Shown here: positions 11,446-23,177 of the stretch, piece by piece
Position numbering within the stretch: position 1 is the stretch's first letter
Layout of the letters: every line of letters begins with the position of its first letter
From: Neurospora intermedia
Taxonomy: Eukaryota > Ascomycota > Sordariomycetes > Sordariales > Sordariaceae
NCBI GenBank assembly: GCA_037102815.1
Contig: BTPP01000005.1
Span: forward strand, 930,001-994,000
Length of the DNA: 64,000 nucleotides
Direction: 5' to 3'
Program-made: the position numbers and the translations under genes
The notes under the pieces: model-generated
The model's database searches: none
Seen by the model: only the letters and a program-made list of their open reading frames with translations
Told to the model about the DNA's origin: nothing

Positions 11446-13569
11446 ATGGGCAAAGCCGCCCACGAATCGTATGGCGCTGGCGCTGGCGCTGGAGGGCCCC
11501 GGACTGCTTCCACCCACAAGAATCATAACGATGAAAATGTCGGGTTACTATCTGGCGGTAGCCCCAATCTGCTCGACGATGATGGCTACGACGGCGACTC
11601 TACAACAATAACAGGGAACGGGGTGGGGCGTCCGGGGACAGGGACAGCAGGAGAACAACAACGAGAGGAAGGCGGCAACACCAGCCCTCCAGTAGTAGAC
11701 CCAAGACCAGCACCAGCACCAGCACCAGGCCACATCAAACTGCCCCGACGACAATCCGCCCTCTCCGCCCCTCGAACCCCGCGAACCCCTCGCACCCCGA
11801 ACCGCGTGCGCTTCGACCTACGTCCTACCACCTTTGGCGACAACAGCCCTACTACAGCGCCCAATGGCAACAATGGCGGCGCCCCAGAAGACCACCACCA
11901 CCACGCCCGCGACTCGTTCGATTCCTACTTTGACATAGACGACTCATCCTCGGACCAGCAGCCGCTCACGTCCTTCTCGGACTACCACCGTCAAGGGGGG
12001 CGCGTCCCCTTACTAACGGGCATCGAAGCCCCCTCCGTCACCGTCGCCAACAACGGGCCCTGGGGCTCCGACGAAGACGTGGCTTCATGGGCCGAAACGG
12101 AGCGGTCCCGCCCCAAATCGGGCTTGCGCATGGCGTTTATGAACATGGCCAACTCCATTATTGGCGCGGGCATCATCGGGCAGCCGTACGCGTTCAAGCA
12201 GGCCGGGTTGTTGTCCGGGATCGTGTTGTTGGTGGGATTGACGGTCGTGGTGGACTGGACGATTAGACTGATCGTGATCAACTCGAAGCTATCGGGGGCG
12301 AATAGCTTCCAGGGGACGGTGGAGAAGTGTTTTGGACGGAGTGGGTTGATTGCGATTAGCGTGGCGCAGTGGGCGTTTGCGTTTGGCGGGATGGTGGCTT
12401 TTGGGGTGATTGTGGGGGACTCGATACCGAATGTGTTGAGGGCGATTTGGCCGGGATTGAGGGAGGAGGGGGTCCAAGGGACGTTGGTGGGCTGGTTGGT
12501 GGGGAGGCAGGGAGTTATTTTGGTTTGTACGTTGGGGGTTAGTTATCCGCTGGCGTTGTATAGGGATATTGCCATGGTGAGTTACGCTCTTTTTTTGTCT
12601 TTTAAAGGGAGGGATTCGGGGCGTGAGGGAAGATATGGAGGGGAGAGAAGGGGTGGTGGTTGAGAGATTGCAAAGGTGGACGAATGGATGGCTAATCTGG
12701 GTTTCTATGATAACAGCTAGCAAAAGCGAGCACCCTCGCTCTGGTTAGCATGGCCGTGATCTTGGTCACGGTCCTGGTACAAGGCGGATTAGCTCCAGAA
12801 GCGGACAAAGGGACATTGGCAAGCTGGAATTTGCTCATCATCAACGATGGTATATTCCAAGCTATAGGAGTAATATCCTTTGGTATGAGTTGTCCCTTCT
12901 TCTTCTCTACCTACCTACATTCATCCAAACAAAAGTTACTAACAACCACCGCACGCAGCCTTCGTCTGCCACCATAACTCCCTCCTAATCTACGGCTCCC
13001 TCAAAACTCCCACCATCGACCGCTTCTCCCTCGTCACTCACATCTCCACCGGCGTTTCCATGATCGCCTGCTTGCTCATGGCCCTCGTCGGCTTTCTGAC
13101 CTTTGGCGACCGCACCCTCGGTAATGTCCTCAACAACTTCCCCACCGACAACACCATGGTCAACGTCGCCCGCCTCTGCTTCGGATTAAACATGCTCACC
13201 ACACTCCCCCTCGAAGCCTTTGTTTGCCGCGAAGTCATGCTCAACTACTGGTTCCCTGGGGACCCGTTTAACATGAACCTGCACCTGCTGTTCACTTCTA
13301 GCTTGGTAGTCAGCGCCATGGTGTTGAGCATGATCACTTGTGACTTGGGGACCGTCTTTGAGTTGGTCGGAGCCACCAGTGCCGCGGCCATGGCGTATAT
13401 TTTACCGCCGTTGTGTTATTTGAAATTGACCAAAGAAACCGGAGGCTGGAAGAGGGCGGCGGCGTGGGCCACGGCAGCGTTTGGCACGCTGGTTATGGGA
13501 ATTAGTATGTTGCAGGCGGTTGGGAAGATGATGAGAGGGGAAGGGGGCGCGGGGCAGTGTATGTCTTAG
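11446..13569 (+). CDS. Vacuolar amino-acid transporter, Avt2-like (AAAP/SLC38 family)
   Basis: Three exons, 11446-12576, 12717-12882 and 12959-13569, encode 635 residues. The introns (140 and 76 nt) begin gtgagt and gtatga and end in cag. Residues 1-225 are a hydrophilic, proline- and glycine-rich cytosolic domain with AG repeats and a triple RTP repeat, giving several S/T-P sites. The first membrane helix carries NMANSIIGAGIIGQPYAF, the signature of the family. SFAFVCHHNS and RLCFGLNMLTTLPLEAF further on match the Avt2 branch as I remember it. About eleven membrane segments fit. The protein probably moves amino acids across the vacuolar membrane. Direction and substrate are not readable. The long N-terminus could be the regulatory part. 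Confidence 0.9.
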
Positions 13570-14780
13570 TTTGAAAGACTCGAGACTCTTGACTATTGAC
13601 TATTGACTATTGATGTGTAGTCCTTAATGATCATGATGAAGATGAAGATAGATGATGATGGGTTGTATAGGGCTGGGATGGATACAGCTGTACTATATCC
13701 TAGGGAAGGGAAAGAAAAAGATATGGACATGCTGATGTTGAGTTTCAGCAAGAATCCTTTTCCATACTTGTGCTTTCTTGCTTACTTTTTGAGGAAAGGG
13801 AGAAAGGAAAGACCAAGTTTGTTTGGATAGAATGAGGTTTGGAAGGTGGGATATAGAACGACATGAACGGCATATACACAGGGACCTACACCTTCGGGTA
13901 TATGGACATAGTTTAGTTGGGGTGTGTGATGGCGTTTTCAAAGTCGGGTTGCACATGAAGATACATAGTTTACTTGCCGGTTACGGACAAATCCAGACGC
14001 CCGGCATCTAGTAGGATAGTAGGGTGGTAGGGTACCACAACGGGATACGAGGGCCGTCCTTGCATCTCTCTATCTATCATCGTATGTACATACTCACGAT
14101 ATGATGAGCTTGCGTATTTACCGAACCGGATAGAAACAGGGTGCCTACGAATATACACTACTCACCTTTCTTTCATGTAGTTCATCCGAGGACGAAACGA
14201 ACTTGATCATGCACATGAGATGTGAACTATGGTTTGACCTTTTCCCGCGTTCGCGTTTCTAGTTTGCCTTACAAGTATGTTGTACTACAATGAATGGCAT
14301 TGATTGCCTCGTTAGCGAACGATTGGATATCTAGATTCTTGCCCAGATTTCGTACTTTGTAAGGACCATTCCTACCTACCTAGGTGATATATTCGTTTAC
14401 TTATACGTCCTTTGCAGAGACATTGTTCACATTGTACTATTCGAACCTTCAACTTTGTCGAATTGTTTTACATTGCTTGTGCAGTACGTGATCTTCTTTT
14501 CTTGTTTTTCCCTCCCAATTTCTCAGAAACTGTTCTTTGCCTCAATTCCTTACTCGAGTAATAAATAAATAAATAAATCGTCGGTCGGTCGTCACTCTAG
14601 CTAACCGAGCATCATGAAGTTCAAGTTGAAGAATAGTACATACAGCAGGTACAGATGCAGCCCTACTTAATCTGCTCCCCCCCAAATCAGCTTCTGTACT
14701 ATGCATACACTACAAACCTATCATTCCCATCCCCCCATGATCACCAAACACATCAATCAATCATGCACAGCACGTCGTAG

Positions 14781-14830
14781 CGGCGGCGGCGGTGGTGGTG
14801 GTGGTGGTGGTGGTGGTGGTGGTGGTGGTT
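14781..14830 (+). repeat. CGG then TGG microsatellite
   Basis: Three to four CGG units pass directly into about thirteen TGG units. This is spacer simple sequence, and a Gly-rich frame across it is an artefact. Confidence 0.95.
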
Positions 14831-15766
14831 CACCTGACTGCAATAACCAATTATTAACCAACCACTCAGGACCCTGGAGATTGCTAATCCAGCTGTCCAG
14901 TAAAATGGATTGTGGGGTTGCTGTTGATGCTGAATGCTAGTGCAAGTGGGTACTTGTTGCTACCTCTAGGTATGTACCTAAGCTTTCAAAGTTGCCTTTG
15001 GGAAGGGGGGGATCACCGCCCCTAGTTCTAGTGTAGTGCTATTTAGCGTAGACCCCTTTGAGACCCTGAATGGATGATGGGCTGGGAGTGTGGTTGCTGA
15101 TAGGTATGGTATGGGGCTTGCTACTGAACTGAATGACACTTCACTACATGAGACATGAGATAGGAATGATGGATGGGGGCTGTTACGGTATGAGAGGGTA
15201 AAAGTGTGTGTGTATGTGTGTGACAATGGTCAATACCTAGTCTTGGGATCAACAACCTCTTCAAAGTCATGCTCGGACGTGGGTAGTCAAGTGCTAGGTC
15301 ATCGGTAGGGTAGGTAACTCGAAATACCTAGGTAGTCAAGGAGGCCGTCTACGTAGGTAGTGTCGTGTGAAGCCTGGTCCGTCAGTCAGATCTCGAGATG
15401 TACACCAAGAAGTCTCAAGAGTGTATGTAATAACTGTGCCGCATACCTACTGCTGAAACTTCTCAGAAAAGAGAGGGGGGCGCAGGTGGTAGGAATACTA
15501 TCTTATCTAGCCAGCGACTGAACAAGGCAGTAAGTGGTAGGAGTAGAAAGGTGTGCCTACTTATCTTGCTCATTATACACACACACACACACATACACAC
15601 ACGCAAGATACACAAGACAAGCAACAAGACCTGACCTGACGGAGGTCACTAGACAACTACGACAAGGGACTAAGTGGAAAGGTGGCTAGTTAGCTACGCT
15701 GGTAGCTTCTGTAACTGACAGGTGGTGTGACTTTCGAAATCAAAGAGGAGACACACCAAAAAAAAG

Positions 15767-15774
15767 TATAAATA
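15767..15774 (+). promoter_or_regulatory. TATA box of the Cys-rich peptide gene
   Basis: TATAAATA lies 135 nt before the start codon of the small gene at 15909, after an A-rich run. It is followed by a CT-rich leader containing repeated AACCC. This is one of the few strong TATA boxes in the window and suggests an inducible or highly expressed gene. Confidence 0.7.
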
Positions 15775-15908
15775 CTAGCGTTTCAGCAACTTTCGATTTG
15801 CTCTTACTTCTTTCTGGTTATCACCTCACGTTCACGTCTTTCTCTCTCTTGCCTCACCTGCAGTCGTTGACAACCAAACCCAACCCAACCCAACCCCTCC
15901 AAGTAAAA

Positions 15909-16207
15909 ATGCACGGATCAAGCTGCCCCAAGTGCGGAGCCGCCTCGGACGGTTCCTCCAAGTCGTGCGGTTCCTGCGGTGCTGTAAGTTGGACAATCCA
16001 TCCATCCATCCATCCATCCATCAATCCATCATTCTTTCATTCTTTGTCCCTCACCCACTACCATCCATCACCTCACCATCCAACCTCGCTTACCCCGAAG
16101 TCCATCCACACACATATACACACATACACACCCACACACAGAAAGAGATAACCAGATAACTAACCTCATCACTTTTTGGAACCCGTAAACAGTCCTGCCC
16201 CAACTAA
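15909..16207 (+). CDS. Tiny cysteine-rich peptide (29 aa), metallothionein-like or mini zinc ribbon
   Basis: Two exons, 15909-15983 (25 codons) and 16193-16207 (four codons plus stop), are joined across a 209 nt intron with donor gtaagt, a clear CTAAC branch point near 16161 and acceptor acag. The peptide has five cysteines at residues 6, 9, 20, 23 and 27, in two CxxC pairs plus an SCPN end, with Gly and Ser between. There is no signal peptide, so it should be cytosolic. A strong TATA box, a CT-rich leader and phase-perfect splicing support a real gene despite its size. The spacing differs from the classical copper metallothionein of Neurospora as I remember it. Metal binding is likely, but the metal is unknown. 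The intron carries ATCC and CA microsatellites. Confidence 0.75.
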
Positions 16208-17968
16208 ACCAGCAATCCGGCATATATCGACGGAAGGCTACAATACCAAGAAGATCACCACCATGAGATGAGCTGAGCTCAGTCCCGATCACTCCGGGGC
16301 GAGGGTCCATCTTATGCTTACGGATGGATGGCGAGACTGGACTATATGGAGTGGAGTGGAGTCTTCTCTGTCTGTGTGGGATGAACTTGGGGTATCTACC
16401 TAGGTACCTACATACCTTGATACCTATCTTGATACCTACCTACCTACCTTGATACCTGGGAGCGAACAAGAAAAAAGAAGGCAAGACAAGACAAGACAAG
16501 ACAGCAAGCTGCCCTGTCCAGTCCTGGGAGGAAGGAAAGAAACGAAAAGGAAGGGAGAAAGCAAGCGACGGACTTTTGTCTACGTCGTTCGGTTGGCTTG
16601 ACTTGACTTGACTTGAGTTGACTTCAGTTGACTACCTTACCTTGCTTGCCTACCTTGCTTGCCTACCCAGGCTAGAGCTAGATAGATAAATGAATAATTA
16701 ACCTCCTGCGTTGAGTAGGTCATCAAGGAACTGAAGAACTGAAGGAACTGACAGCGGGAGCGTAGTATATATACATACTTAAGAAAATGTCATGTGTACT
16801 TTACCCTCTATTAGCTTAGCGGAAAAGCCAAAAAAGGGTTCGAGATTCGAGATGTATGGCATCATAGCTTACCTACTTGCAAATGATAGCTTCGTTGGCT
16901 GTCAAGACCAATCATGCCTTTCTGACATACCTCACGCGCTGAGTGTGATGACTCGGGAACATTAACTGGGTATACCCTTGATAGACATGACGTCCTTCAT
17001 TCAATCAACTGTTTCACGTTTGGGTCTGGAGCTGGCGGCGGCCTCTCCCCTCGGGATTGCATAGTCGGCAAAGCGTGATGATTACTGAACTTTGGACTGA
17101 AAGACTAGGTAGACAAACGGGCTGACGTAGAAGAAGTCTGTGCTTGTGCCAGTGCTTGACATAAGTGTAGCAGGAGGAGACGGGCAATGAATGGTCTGAG
17201 GGTGTACAATAGGTAACAGCAATTGTCGTCAACGGTCTATGGAAGTAGCAGGGACATTCGGCGGCCTCGCCACGCCGATCGCCCAAACAATACGGAACAT
17301 TTGATCTCAAAATCCCAATTTGAACCATGCAGCAGCAGCAGCAGACGGAGACAGATAAACAAGAACGCGATAAAACTAGAGATTAATAACAGACAGGTAG
17401 ACACAGAGAGAGAGATAAGAGACAGACGCACACGGGAAGTGACAGAGAAAGAGAGATAAAGGAGACAGGTAAGGGGGGAGCCAGAGACGCGGCATGTGAT
17501 TCCAGAAGAAACAAGAAATATTGAACCGCAAAACTCCTTTCTCCAGTCTCTCTCTTTCCCTTTGCCGCCCTCAGGTGTCCTCCGTTTGTGTATACATGAA
17601 CACAAGCCACGCACCCGTCCACGCCGACCACACACACACACACAGAAATAGTGGAAAGGAGTCCAGACCCATTTATCCTCCCCAAATATCGAGTAGTAAG
17701 GCCCATAAGTATCCCCGAAATCCCAAGCCCCTCCCCATTTGCGCTCTCCACACCCCTTTCTTCTTCTCTCTGTGAAATATTATCCGCTCGGTAGCAGCAT
17801 TGACGGCGTCATGGGCAGAGAATTATCAACTAAGGTGATGATCATCTTTCGCTTTGAAAACCGTTGCTTGATTACATGTTGCGAGGCTATCCGGGGAGGG
17901 CTTGGTGCAGATAAGTTGTTCGTCGTGCGGTAGAAATAAAAGCATCTCTCTAAAGAGCTGTGGTTTGT
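16208..17968. other. Convergent spacer with TACCTA and pentanucleotide repeats
   Basis: This lies between the Cys-rich peptide gene and the 3' end of the RHO1-type gene. It contains a TACCTA-rich block (about 16391-16455), ACAAG repeats (about 16483-16502), TTGAC-type repeats (about 16596-16635), a CAG run near 17330 and GA- and CA-rich stretches up to 17645. No further gene is seen. Confidence 0.55.
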
Positions 17969-18971
17969 TTAGACCGAGCTCTTGCAGAGGCCCCTCTTCG
18001 TCTTTGTCTTCTTGAGAAGGGCGGCTCTTGTCGCGTTCTCGAACACCTCACGGACACCCTCGTTGGTCTTGGCCGAGCACTCGAGGTACTTGTGGGCGTT
18101 GATCCTCTTCCTCAGAGCCTCACCCTGTTGATGAGCGCGTTAGCATACACTCCCGAGCAAGCGGGGGGAAAGCACTTGAAAACAAAAGGGGCACCATCAG
18201 CCGCCAATGTATCAGCCTCACGTACCTCTTCGGGGGAAACGGGCTTCTGGCTGGTCTTGCGGAGCTCCTCAATGGTCTTGGGGTCGTGGCGCAAATCCTT
18301 CTTGCAGCCAACGAGGATGATTGGGACGTCACGGCAGAAGTGAAGAACCTCAGAGTGCCACTGTTCTGGTTGTCAGCAAATTGAATCATCCAAGAGAAGG
18401 GCGCGCCAAGTGAGCGGGCGGGATACTGACCTTCTCAGAAACGTTGTCGAGCGAATCGGGAGAGTCGATGGCGAAGCAGATCAAGACGACGTGAGAGTCG
18501 GGGTAGGACAGGGGGCGGAGACGGTCATAATCCTCCTGACCAGCCGTATCCCATAGCGCGAGCTCGACGTGTCTGCCATCAACCTCGACATCGGCGACGT
18601 AGTTTTCGAAAACGGTAGGGACGTAGACCTGGGCGCAGAGAGTTAGCTGGCTGAGCAGCGCTTCTTCGGATGCGGATATGATGGCGACAGGGCGGGTGTT
18701 TCGAATTTGATGGCTTGATGGTTTGTCGGGCTGAGGAAATGGATGTATCCTGATCGGGGGGAGGCGAGACGCGGGAATTGGCAGGAAAATGCGTGTTTCG
18801 TCAGGCGGTTGGGGCGGTGTAGCGAACAAACGGTCGAGGGCAGAAGGTGTGTAGATGGACGTCTCAGTCCCGAACAGACAAGTGTGCCTGACTTACCTCG
18901 GGGAAGGTTCCCTTGGAGAAGACGCTGGAGATTCGGTTAGCAAAAAGGCCGTGATGGGGGGAGAGCGGCGG

Positions 18972-19010
<39 letters not shown>

Positions 19011-19130
19011 CTGAGGGCAGCATCATTGTCTTGGATATGGATAGGGGAAATGGACCTACATCAACAAACAGGTCTTGCCGCAGGCACCATCGCCAACGAT
19101 GACGAGCTTTCGGCGGAGTTCAGCAGACAT
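17969..19130 (-). CDS. rho-1: RHO1-type small GTPase
   Basis: Five exons, 19130-19060, 18924-18897, 18628-18431, 18360-18226 and 18124-17969, encode 195 residues. All four introns have good sites (gtaggt, gtaagt, gtcagt, gtacgt; each ends in ag). The product has GDGACGKT (P-loop), VPTVFENY (switch I effector region), [13 protein letters not shown] (switch II), GCKKDL (guanine specificity) and ECSAKT. This is the Rho1 subfamily, which in fungi activates glucan synthase and the cell-wall integrity kinase pathway at sites of growth. The basic tail KKTKTKRG is present, but the protein ends LCKSSV, so the only nearby cysteine is fifth from the end, not fourth, and no proper CAAX box exists in any frame. 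The first intron contains an ACG repeat. The gene is divergent from mrpl40 across 2.8 kb. Confidence 0.93.
18973..19006. repeat. ACG trinucleotide repeat in the first intron of the RHO1-type gene
   Basis: About ten ACG units lie within intron 19059-18925, outside the splice signals. Confidence 0.9.
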
Positions 19131-21891
19131 GGTGTCGGTTTGGTGGTTGTGTGAATAGGGGAGGAGAGATTAAGTTGAATAGTTGAGTTGAGTGATGTCG
19201 ACGGACGGTGCTTTGTTCGTTGTCGACGGGTTGTATGCAAAGGACGGGAGAGGGTATCACGCGGCCTGGATTTGGTCGATAAAAGATGCAAAATGGAAAA
19301 GGGAAGGAAAATGGAGATGGGGGTGTTGGGTGGTTGTTGAAGGATGGACGGTGGTGGTGGTAGGTAAGTGGAAGGTGGTAGGTAGTGGCCGCTGGTGGTG
19401 TGCTAACCTGTTCAAGTTGTGAGTTGTGTTGTGACGGAGACGGAGACGGGGAACGGAGACGGGGGGACCACCAGATAGCCAGGTGCAGGACTCCCACGGG
19501 CAAGGTTGGAAGAGGGTGGAAACCTCAGCCAGCGAACCAGGGCCGGGCAGTCAGACTGGGCTGGGATTGAGGGCAGTGGGTGCTGCCGTGTGTGGTGAGG
19601 CAGCCCCAGAGTAAGGGAACGGGCGGGCTGGCTGTCCAGGCACAGGCAGTCAGTCAGTCGGGTTCACACAGTCTGGCAGCAGTCGCAGCCTGGAGGCTAC
19701 AGGTACTGTGTGTTTGGTAGCCCCAGAGGAAGGCAGACACCTACCGACCTAATTTTTCATCCAATACGCTAGGTACCTACCTACCAAGATACTGCAATTC
19801 GTGTCGGAATACCCCATCACTTGTACAAGAGCCGGTAGGGGTGCGAGACGAGCCAAGAACAAAGGGCCAGACAAGGGAAGTGTGTTGGCTTGACGTGACT
19901 TGTGAGTGGCCCGAATCCTCAGCAAGCGGTACGTACCGGTCCCCTTCTACAATTAACACCGTCACCTCCATTACCGTAATTCAGCTATTTGCACGCGAAA
20001 AGAGAGCTGATTTTGGTGATATTAATAGTGGACCGACGTTGAAATCGTCGTCGTCATGTTCCTTCCAGTTCCCCTTTTTCGCTACCCCGGACTTGCTGCA
20101 TAAGGCTAATAAGGCCATCTCCCGAACATGACTCTCGACCTTTTTTTTTTTTTTCTTCAACATTGATGACAAGCGCAAAAGTGCACGGTGGGGACGGGCC
20201 AAATTACCACTCGAACCACTTTTAGACATCCATACCGCAGTAATCCGACACCCGACACGCTGCTGCGCTGGCTCGGCTGGCTGTCGATCAAAGGGGGAAA
20301 GCACGCGCTGCTGCCGTGGCCCCCCAGGATCTTAGTAGTGTAGAGGAAGTGGAAGCTTTGCGAGCGAGCGAAGGCAGGCGAGGCGAGTCTCCAGCAGCGA
20401 AGATGGTCCAGTGGGCGGCGGCGATAACTGCTAATCTCCAGACTGCCTGCCCAAAACCCCTGAACCAACGCCAAAAGGAACAGGAACAGGCACAGTGCGC
20501 CATGGGCCTCTTCCTTCCGGTCGCCTATTTTGGGTGTTCCTAGTGTACACTACATAGGTAGTAATTTACTGATACCTCTGGGCTTTCTCAGCCATTCATT
20601 ATCACTCAGGGTCCAGGACTCTCTTGACAGCAGTGAACATGGAGGAAGGGGACGGAGTGGGAGGGAGGACGGGACATGATATTAAAGACAAGCTCCTGTC
20701 TTGTCGGTATACGCAATACATACACCACACTATACCCCATTTCCTCTCGGCTGTTGATACACTACACTACACTACACAGTATATACCAAGAGACGGAGCG
20801 GTCAGCAAAGTGTCGGTGCCCAGCCGCATCTAGATAGTCTCATGAATTGCGAACATCTCGGTTGCCATGGCATTGACGTGAGCTTGTTGACTTGGTAGAT
20901 GACGAAACGGGATAGGAGAAGGGAGGCTGGAGAAGGAAGCGTCAGCTGCCACCCGTCATCCGTCAGCCGTCAACAGCCAACCAGGCACGGTGTCAGATGT
21001 CAAATTACAAGTCCTACCACCCTCATCCTCATGATGGTTCCCAAAGTCCTACATACCCGTCCCTCTGGTCCCCTCCATTGTCCAACGAAGTGAATTGTCC
21101 GGGGCTGGGAGGGAGGTGACGGGCGGCAGCCACCACTGCTTCGAGAGGACGGAAGGAACGCCAAGAACGAGAACCGATTTGTTCGATTGGGTGGAGTTTT
21201 CCATCTGGATGCGAGACCCACTCATGCCCGCTGTCGGGGTACGTACCTTTAACATTGAACTTCTTCAAGTTGCAGTAAAAGCGCACTCAGCTGGATGCCG
21301 GCCAAGTTGAAGAAGCATGTCGGGCATAAACATTTACGTTTTCACTTTCAGTCGCTCGGCATGATGAGATTGGGTTGAGGAACAAGATCGTTTCCTTCAA
21401 CTTGCCTCCTATAAGGTACCACAGTCCATAAGGTACTGCTTGGTGTACTTGTACTAGTATGCTGATGATTCGATAGTAGCTCTGCCAGCCGTCATGACAG
21501 CTGCTGCAGCTGGCAGCGCTGAGAAATCACGGCCGTCGACCAAAATGAACGGGGCCAGGAACATGCACCGACGCGTGCCACGGCTGTGGAAATCCTGGAC
21601 CCTGGCAAGTACCCTCGTACCGATGTGTACCGCCGGCCGGACCCGCTACACTTTTTGATGGCTCGGCGGGACCGCAAAGCAAAGCCGCAAAGTGAAGCGA
21701 CTCGGACCTCAACGGCGCCGCGCGGGACTTGAAATCACCATTTCGACGACACCCGGACCCGACCTGCCCCGGACCCCGCGATCGCCTGACTTCCCCGCGC
21801 TCCGCCCATTCGCGAAATCCCCTCCGGCCTCCTCCTCCTCCTCCAGATACCCCAGCGCGCCGGATACCCACCAACACACACATACACAACC
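19131..21891. other. 2.8 kb divergent spacer, RHO1-type gene and mrpl40 promoters
   Basis: This holds both promoters. It includes GA/GT-rich stretches, a TACCTA cluster near 19770-19790, a 14-nt T run near 20141 and CT-rich sequence before the mrpl40 ATG. Several short frames exist, but none resembles a protein family. No tRNA or 5S rRNA pattern was seen. Confidence 0.5.
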
Positions 21892-23177
21892 ATGGACAAG
21901 CTGCTGCGGCGTGTGCGCATGGCCGAGGGCATGGTTGCCCGCCGCGCCCAGCGCAAGAACGCCCTCCTGAAGCGCATCACAGAGAGAAAGCAGAACAAGA
22001 AGAACGGCGAAGCCTTCACCGAAGCCATCCAACAACGAAAGGCCGCCGTCGAAGCTCGCAATGAGGACTGGATGTTGGGTCCCCTCGCCCCCCGCCGCGA
22101 ACTCGACGAGATAACGCTGAGCAACGGCAACTTCTTCGGCTCCCTCTCCCCCACCCGTGCCCTGCTCGAGAGCGAGGTCTCGGAAGAGGAGAGAAAGGCC
22201 CGCGTTGCCTGGTGCGGTTCTCCCAAATTCCTCTGCATTGCCCCCGGCGACCGCGTCGTGGTGATCGAAGGCCACCACAAGGACCTTATCGGCACCATCG
22301 AGAAGCTCAACACCCGGAACATGACAGTAGAGATCCAATCAGAGAAACTCAAAGTGAGCCCGTCCACTACCATGTCTTGATATCACCATGTGCATCATCA
22401 CCGTAGATATATAAAATATGCTCACCATGTGTTGTATTTCCTTTTTTCCAGACAAACACGACCGTACCCCAATTCATGCAGAACGACGCCGACAAGCCCG
22501 TCACGCAAATCTACGCCCGCCTTCCCATCTCCTCGGTGCGCCTCGTCCACCCGCTCAAGGATCCTCAGACGGGCGAGTACCGGGACGTGATCATCCGCGA
22601 GCTGCGCCCCCGCAACATTGTGCACGACCGCCCCACGCGCACCCGCAGCATGCGCCGCTTCGTCCCCGGCGAGAACATTATCATCCCCTGGCCCAAGCAG
22701 GAGCCCATCAAGCGCGAAGACCAGCCGGCCGACACGCTGCGCATCGACGTGGACGAAAAGACGTTTGTGCCCACGCTGTTCCGCCCGCCCGCGCCCCAGC
22801 AGGTCCTCGACGAGCTGCGCAACAAGTACTCCATCTTCCGCACCCGCCACACGCCCGAGTACATTGCCAAGAAGGAGCAGGAGGAGCAGGAGAAGGAGGC
22901 CAAGAAGTCGGCCGCCAAGGCCATGCTCACCCCCGTCCAGGAGTATAACTGGAAGCAGCGCGAGCTGCGCCGTGCTCGTGGCCAGCCGGCCTTGACGGAG
23001 GAGATGCTGGCCAAGATTGGTGAGGTTGTGGCGAGGAATAAGCTCGGACACCACCAGGCGCCCAAGGTGAAGGAGGAGACGGTGGCACAGATCGAGAAGG
23101 CGGTCGAGCAGTTATCGCTTGGTGGTGGGGAGGAGGATGCGGCCACGACGACGAGCCCTGAGCAACCAAAGGTTTAA
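21892..23177 (+). CDS. mrpl40: Mitochondrial large-subunit ribosomal protein uL24m (MRPL40), KOW domain
   Basis: Two exons, 21892-22353 and 22452-23177, with a 98 nt intron (gtgagc...ttccag) encode 395 residues. The basic N-terminus with several Arg and no acidic residues in the first 11 positions suits a mitochondrial presequence. The KOW motif is at about residues 116-143 (PGDRVVVIEGHHKDLIGTI). The rest is the long fungal extension seen in mitochondrial L24 proteins, ending in an acidic Ala/Thr-rich tail. It builds the large subunit of the mitochondrial ribosome. Antisense frames across this gene arise from its GC-rich codon third positions. Confidence 0.93.

Larger units (their letters stand above)
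13570..15908. other. Spacer rich in simple repeats, upstream of the Cys-rich peptide gene
   Basis: Directly after the transporter stop there are three copies of GACTATT (13591-13611). Further on are an ATAA run (about 14560-14578), a CGG/TGG microsatellite (14781-14830), a CA run (about 15587-15602), and several TACCTA/TAGGTA motifs (14381, 15328, 15355). No protein or RNA gene is recognisable. The last 150 bases form the promoter and leader of the gene at 15909. Confidence 0.55.

Noticed and set aside
14701-14940. Gly-rich small frame over the CGG/TGG repeat
   Set aside because: A simple-repeat artefact, with no promoter or conserved flanks.
20190-20230. Possible tRNA B-box-like string GGTTCGAG on the minus strand
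   Set aside because: The flanking bases do not form the T stem, and no A box or acceptor stem is present.
22422-23054. Antisense frames over mrpl40
   Set aside because: They arise from GC-rich third positions; their Leu/Gly/Ser-rich composition has no domain, and the sense exons splice cleanly.
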